Origin: an uncultured Clostridia bacterium
GTDB taxonomy: Bacteria; Bacillota; Clostridia; Christensenellales; UBA1242
Length of the DNA: 19,014 nucleotides
Assembly (NCBI GenBank): GCA_937891595.1
Contig: CALATF010000040.1
Location: 1 to 19,014 of the forward strand
Direction: 5' to 3'
How positions within the stretch are numbered: position 1 is the stretch's first letter; each line of letters opens with the position of its first letter. The notes below the pieces were generated by a model that saw only the letters and a program-made list of their open reading frames with translations, had not been told where the DNA came from and ran no database searches. Both the position numbers and the translations under genes were made by a program. This document shows, piece by piece, positions 15,141 to 19,014 of this stretch.

Positions 15141-16271
15141 TTGAAAGTTTTATATTTTGATAACGCTGCGACTAGCCATTATAAACCAAAAATAGTTTTA
15201 AAAACATTTAAAAAAACTTTAAAGCAAAGTGCAAACCCCGGAAGAAGCGGACATAAACTTAGCATTAAAAATGCTTATGATGTATGGCAATCTAGAGAAA
15301 CAGTTGCTAGGTATTTTGGCGAAATAGAACCAGAAAATGTAATATTTACAAAAAATTGTACAGAAGCATTAAATATAGTTTTATTCGGGACTGTTATACA
15401 AGGAGGAAATGTTGTTTGTTCTTGTTTTGAGCACAATTCAGTATTAAGACCTTTACACAAATTACAAGAAGAAGGAAAAATTACTTTAACAATAGTCTAT
15501 CCTAAAAAAAATAACATTATAACTAAAAAAGATATAGAAGCTCATTTAAATAACAAAACTTATTTAGTATGTGTAAATTCTCTATCTAATGTGACTGGAA
15601 ATAGAAACGATATTTTTGAAATAGCAAAACTATGCTATACAAAAAACATCTTATATTTATGCGATAATGCACAAGGTGCTGGCCATATTAATATAGATAT
15701 GAAAAAACATAATATAAGTTACTTAACATTTGCTGGACACAAAGGATTTTTAACCCCGCAAGGCATAGGCGGATTATGTATAAATTCAAAGATTATCCCC
15801 ACCCCTCTTATGAACGGAGGTACTGGAACAGAATCAAATAATTTAATGCAACCTATAACATTACCTGAGAGTCTAGAAAGCGGTACTTTAGCTACACCAC
15901 TTATAACATCTTTACAAGCGGGGATACACTATGTTACTAAAAATAATTTTAAGCATAATAAAAAAATAAAAACATTAACTGAATATTTATATAAAAACTT
16001 AAAAAACATACGTGGTATAAGAATATATTCAAACTCAAATTTTGAAAGCGGAATAATAGCTTTTAATTATAAAGATTTTGACAGTGTTGAAATTACAGAA
16101 TATTTAGACCAAAAATATAATATAGCAACACGTGGAGGGCTTCATTGTGCACCACTTACACACAAACATTTGGGAACACTAGAAAAAGGTATAGTTAGAA
16201 TAAGCTTAAGTTTTAGAAATACAAAAAAACAATTAAACACACTAATAGAAGCTATTAAAAAACTAAATTAA
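15141..16271 (+). CDS. Cysteine desulfurase, class V aminotransferase fold
   Basis: A 376-residue PLP enzyme that takes sulfur (or selenium) from Cys (or selenocysteine) as an enzyme-bound persulfide. YFDNAATS (5-12) starts the fold. FEHNS (96-100) contains the PLP-stacking His (H98), LCDNAQGAG (173-181) the PLP Asp (D175), and FAGHKGF (197-203) the Schiff-base Lys (K201). RGGLHCAPL (331-339) carries the active-site Cys (C336). The RGGLHCAPLTHKHLGT ending is typical of the subfamily that includes EF2568 of Enterococcus, rather than of IscS. No scaffold gene (iscU or sufU) is adjacent; the divergent DUF3343 gene is the likely partner. It starts with TTG. The lipoprotein terminator lies just past its end. 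Confidence 0.9.
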   Translation: MKVLYFDNAATSHYKPKIVLKTFKKTLKQSANPGRSGHKLSIKNAYDVWQSRETVARYFGEIEPENVIFTKNCTEALNIVLFGTVIQGGNVVCSCFEHNSVLRPLHKLQEEGKITLTIVYPKKNNIITKKDIEAHLNNKTYLVCVNSLSNVTGNRNDIFEIAKLCYTKNILYLCDNAQGAGHINIDMKKHNISYLTFAGHKGFLTPQGIGGLCINSKIIPTPLMNGGTGTESNNLMQPITLPESLESGTLATPLITSLQAGIHYVTKNNFKHNKKIKTLTEYLYKNLKNIRGIRIYSNSNFESGIIAFNYKDFDSVEITEYLDQKYNIATRGGLHCAPLTHKHLGTLEKGIVRISLSFRNTKKQLNTLIEAIKKLN

Positions 16272-16356
16272 ATAAATAAAAACTTTAATATTTTTATACA
16301 AATAGCAATAAATTAATTTAATTAAATTTTAAATTTTTTAAAAATTGTTATATAAA

Positions 16357-16385
16357 AAAGAGATTAGCTAATGGCTAATCTCTTT
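16357..16385 (-). terminator. Terminator of the lipoprotein gene
   Basis: A 12-base-pair AAAGAGATTAGC / GCTAATCTCTTT hairpin with a 5-base loop (16369-16373), followed on the minus strand by a T-run. It starts 6 bases after the lipoprotein stop. On the plus strand the following T-run is short, so it probably serves the desulfurase less well. Confidence 0.8.
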
Positions 16386-16390
16386 AAATA

Positions 16391-17305
16391 TTAATCTTGT
16401 AAATATGTTTTTTCAATTTGTGCAATTTTAGAATCTAATTCACTAAAATCATAACTATCATATTCAAAAGAAGCTATTGTTTCTTGTGTAGAAATAGTAC
16501 AATCTCCACCTTCTGTATATTTAGGAGTTCCCATTGAAGAAATTATAATATTATCATTTTCATCAAACTCAAAAACAGTTTCTTCATCATATGTATAAAC
16601 TTTAGAAACACCATATATTCCAGTTACTAAATCGCCAGTAATTTCAATATCTATTTGATTTACTGTAAATGTTTTTTCAGTTGCATCAAATTCTTCAGTA
16701 AAAATAGTGCAATTAATTTTACCATTATCAGCTACTTTTATTAAACCTATATTATCTTTTGAAATATTTCTAAAAGATTTGAAAAAAATTGAGCCAAATT
16801 GATCTAGGTCAAAAAGTCTAGTAACATCTAGTTGTTGTGGATTGAATAATTCAAATTTATCTGTTGACTGTTCTGGGAAATAACCAAAATGCACATCTTC
16901 AGTAAAATTACTTTTATAAATTGAAGTGGTTGAATCTGCATCTTCCCCATTATTTTGAATTAATTGAAGTATATTTGAGTCTCCATCATGTTTATAAGTA
17001 TAATCTACAAAACCTGAAGAACTTTTCTTAGTATAATTATAAAGTGTTCCATCATATTCATTGATACTCATAGTTGCATGTACTTTATCCACTGCACCAA
17101 CTTTAAATTTATAATGAGTATAATTAATTTTATCTAAAACAACATCTTTTGTTATTTTATTAATATAATTTTCTACACTTGTAGCTAAAGAGCTATTTTC
17201 TAAATCAGCAAAGTCACCACCGGTTAAGGAACATCCTGTTACAGCAGTACAACCTATTAAAGCAAAACATGCACATGCTAATATTTTTTTTAATTTATTT
17301 TTCAT
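16391..17305 (-). CDS. Predicted surface lipoprotein of unknown function
   Basis: 304 residues. A Lys-rich start (MKNKLKK), a hydrophobic core and a lipobox VTGC (22-25) mark a type II signal peptide with C25 as the lipidated residue. An alternative lipobox LIGC (16-19) lies six residues earlier. The mature part is acidic, rich in Asp, Ser, Thr and Tyr, with alternating beta-type patterns (for example 95-125 and 210-275), and has no motif I recognise. It should sit on the outer face of the membrane. AAGGAG lies about 7 bases before the ATG. It has its own promoter and terminator, so it is monocistronic. Codon use looks like that of its neighbours. Confidence 0.88.
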   Translation of the reverse strand: MKNKLKKILACACFALIGCTAVTGCSLTGGDFADLENSSLATSVENYINKITKDVVLDKINYTHYKFKVGAVDKVHATMSINEYDGTLYNYTKKSSSGFVDYTYKHDGDSNILQLIQNNGEDADSTTSIYKSNFTEDVHFGYFPEQSTDKFELFNPQQLDVTRLFDLDQFGSIFFKSFRNISKDNIGLIKVADNGKINCTIFTEEFDATEKTFTVNQIDIEITGDLVTGIYGVSKVYTYDEETVFEFDENDNIIISSMGTPKYTEGGDCTISTQETIASFEYDSYDFSELDSKIAQIEKTYLQD

Positions 17306-17336
17306 ATTTTTCTCCTTAAAAAATAATCATAAATTC

Positions 17337-17366
17337 ATTCTACCCTCCCCCATAAGATTTTGTCAA
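17337..17366 (-). promoter_or_regulatory. SigA promoter of the lipoprotein gene
   Basis: A perfect TTGACA (17366-17361), 18 bases, then TAGAAT (17342-17337) on the minus strand. The spacer holds GGGGGAGGG, a rare G-run in this AT-rich DNA. Predicted start near 17330. Confidence 0.7.
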
Positions 17367-17439
17367 GAAAAAATAGCAAATACATAATTTTATTAAAAAA
17401 CTTACCTTATTTATTAGTAATGTTTAATGTATAAAATAT

Positions 17440-17468
17440 AAAAAGCTACCTAATCTAGATAGCTTTTT
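17440..17468 (-). terminator. Terminator of ppdK
   Basis: AAAAAGCTACCTA pairs with TAGATAGCTTTTT (one mismatch, 3-base loop) and is followed on the minus strand by a T-rich run. It lies about 15 bases after the ppdK stop. Confidence 0.75.
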
Positions 17469-17483
17469 TAATATTATTAAGAA

Positions 17484-19014
17484 TTATTTTCTTGGGTTTT
17501 TAATATTTGCTTGAGCTGAAGCAAGTCTTGCGATAGGAACTCTGAATGGAGAGCAAGATACATAGCTTAAGCCGATTCTATGACAGAAATCGATTGAAGA
17601 TGGGTCTCCACCATGTTCGCCACAGATACCAAGTTTAATGTCAGGTCTTGTCTCTTTACCAAGTTTAACAGCCATTTCCATAAGTTTACCAACACCATTT
17701 TGGTCAAGTCTTGCAAATGGATCTGATTCGTAAATTTTCTTTTCATAATATGATGTTAAGAATTTACCAGCATCGTCACGGCTGAAACCAAATGTCATTT
17801 GTGTTAAGTCGTTTGTACCAAATGAGAAATATTCTGCTTCTTTAGCAACTTCGTCAGCAAGAAGTGCAGCACGAGGTATTTCAATCATAGTACCAACTTT
17901 GTATTCCATTTTTACGCCGGAATCTTTAATAAGTTCATCAGCAGTATCTACAACAAGCTTTTTAACATATGCTAATTCTTTAACTTCACCAACAAGAGGA
18001 ATCATAATTTCTGGAACAGTATTCCATTCTGGGTGTTTTTTAGTTGTTGCAATAGCAGCTTTAATAACAGCTTTTGTTTGCATTACAGCAATTTCTGGGT
18101 ATGTTACAGCAAGTCTGCAACCACGGTGACCCATCATTGGGTTAAATTCGTGTAATGAAGCAATAATTTGTTTAATATCTTCTACTGTTTTGCCTTGTGC
18201 TTTTGCAAGTGCAGCAATATCTGCTTCTTCAGTAGGAACAAATTCATGTAGAGGTGGATCTAAGAATCTGATATTAACAGGAGCGCCTTCTAATGCTTCA
18301 TATAATTTTTCGAAATCGCCTTGTTGCATAGGTTCAAGTTTAGCTAAAGCTTTTTCTCTTTGTTCAACTGTGTCTGAACAAATCATTTCTCTGATAGCTG
18401 CAATTCTATCTGGTTCAAAGAACATGTGTTCTGTACGGCAAAGACCGATACCTTCTGCTCCGAAACCTTTTGCTTGTTTAGCATCTGCTGGAGTATCAGC
18501 ATTTGTTCTTACAGCCATTGCTTTATATTTATTTGACCATTCCATAATTCTACCAAAATCACCGTCATTAGTGTTTGCTGGAATAGTTTTAATAGCTTCA
18601 CCATAAATGTTACCTGTAGAACCATCAAGAGAAATAATATCTCCTTCTTTATATATTCTACCATTTAAAGTGAATTGTTTGTTTTCTTCGTCCATTTTGA
18701 TTTCGCCACAACCAGATACACAGCAAGTACCCATACCACGAGCAACAACAGCTGCGTGAGAAGTCATACCACCACGAACAGTTAAGATACCTTGTGAATA
18801 ATGCATACCTTCGATATCTTCTGGAGATGTTTCAAGACGTACTAATACGACTTTTTCTCCTCTTTCAGCCCAAGCTACAGCGTCATCAGCTGTAAATACT
18901 ACTTTACCACAAGCAGCACCTGGAGAAGCTCCAAGACCTTTACCAAGTGGTGTAGCAGCTTTAAGAGCAGCAGCGTCGAACTGTGGATGTAATAATGTAT
19001 CTAAGTTACGAGGA
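17484..19014 (-). CDS. ppdK: Pyruvate, phosphate dikinase, C-terminal part
   Basis: 509 residues of an enzyme of about 880; the N-terminal ATP-grasp domain lies beyond the right edge. The enzyme interconverts pyruvate, ATP and phosphate with phosphoenolpyruvate, AMP and diphosphate. The frame is open without a stop to the window edge, well past the first in-window Met at 18806, so the gene is not truncated there. Visible parts are the linker and swivel domain (GLGASPGAACGKVVF, ETSPEDIEGM), the phospho-His loop GGMTSHAAVVARGMG (His at fragment residue 86) and the PEP/pyruvate barrel, with LCRTEHMFFE, FGTNDLTQMTFGFSRDD and GICGEHGGD near the end carrying the catalytic Cys. Base composition is richer in G and C than in neighbouring genes, as expected for strong expression. 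It has its own terminator. Confidence 0.97.
   Translation of the reverse strand, partial: PRNLDTLLHPQFDAAALKAATPLGKGLGASPGAACGKVVFTADDAVAWAERGEKVVLVRLETSPEDIEGMHYSQGILTVRGGMTSHAAVVARGMGTCCVSGCGEIKMDEENKQFTLNGRIYKEGDIISLDGSTGNIYGEAIKTIPANTNDGDFGRIMEWSNKYKAMAVRTNADTPADAKQAKGFGAEGIGLCRTEHMFFEPDRIAAIREMICSDTVEQREKALAKLEPMQQGDFEKLYEALEGAPVNIRFLDPPLHEFVPTEEADIAALAKAQGKTVEDIKQIIASLHEFNPMMGHRGCRLAVTYPEIAVMQTKAVIKAAIATTKKHPEWNTVPEIMIPLVGEVKELAYVKKLVVDTADELIKDSGVKMEYKVGTMIEIPRAALLADEVAKEAEYFSFGTNDLTQMTFGFSRDDAGKFLTSYYEKKIYESDPFARLDQNGVGKLMEMAVKLGKETRPDIKLGICGEHGGDPSSIDFCHRIGLSYVSCSPFRVPIARLASAQANIKNPRK

Noticed and set aside
18190..18606. A 138-codon plus-strand frame opposite ppdK.
   Set aside because: It is antisense to a strongly conserved gene, has no ribosome binding site, and its composition is the complement of ppdK codons.
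18804..18806. Met at 18806 as the start of ppdK.
   Set aside because: The frame and family homology (GASPGAACGKVVF, ETSPEDIEGM) continue upstream to the window edge, so this Met is internal.

Overview
The window comes from a very AT-rich, low-GC bacterium that makes peptidoglycan. It is most likely an uncultured Bacillota (Clostridia-like) lineage. This rests on the gene families (UppS, MurF, Ddl, RsfS, YhbY, ObgE, a DUF3343 protein, pyruvate-phosphate dikinase), consensus AGGAG-type ribosome binding sites and SigA-like promoters. TGA is used as a stop (ends of rimI and tsaB), so this is the standard code and not a Mollicutes code. I see no rRNA, tRNA, CRISPR array, transposase or phage gene. 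No gene-free stretch exceeds 300 bases; the largest gaps (about 180 bases, at 920-1098 and 17306-17483) hold promoters and terminators.

Layout. (1) At the left edge on the minus strand, frr is followed by the 5' part of uppS. A divergent 51-residue membrane protein gene lies next to frr. (2) Minus-strand genes run from 11421 down to 1309. The first unit is rsfS, a PAP2-like/TsaE fusion, tsaB, rimI, an alpha/beta hydrolase and a membrane-anchored MurF-like ligase, and it ends in a strong terminator. Then come ddl with its own terminator, ogg, and a two-gene unit of a degenerate shikimate-kinase-like protein plus transketolase with its own promoter. (3) A plus-strand orphan membrane protein gene lies between rsfS and yhbY, where nadD and yqeK sit in many Firmicutes. 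(4) On the minus strand follow a DUF3343 gene, nth, obgE and yhbY. A class V cysteine desulfurase diverges from the DUF3343 gene on the plus strand. (5) At the right end on the minus strand are a lipoprotein gene and the C-terminal 509 residues of pyruvate-phosphate dikinase, which runs off the window.

Together the genes are mostly housekeeping: cell-wall precursors (uppS, ddl, murF-like), the t6A tRNA modification pathway (tsaB, tsaE), ribosome assembly, silencing and recycling (obgE, yhbY, rsfS, frr, rimI), base-excision repair (ogg, nth), sulfur mobilisation, and central carbon metabolism (tkt, ppdK). The unusual parts are the fusion of a catalytically broken PAP2-like membrane domain to TsaE, a shikimate-kinase fold that has lost its P-loop and is coupled to transketolase, a membrane MurF without the usual substrate-binding domain beside ddl and a hydrolase, and an unrecognised membrane protein in the nadD-yqeK slot.
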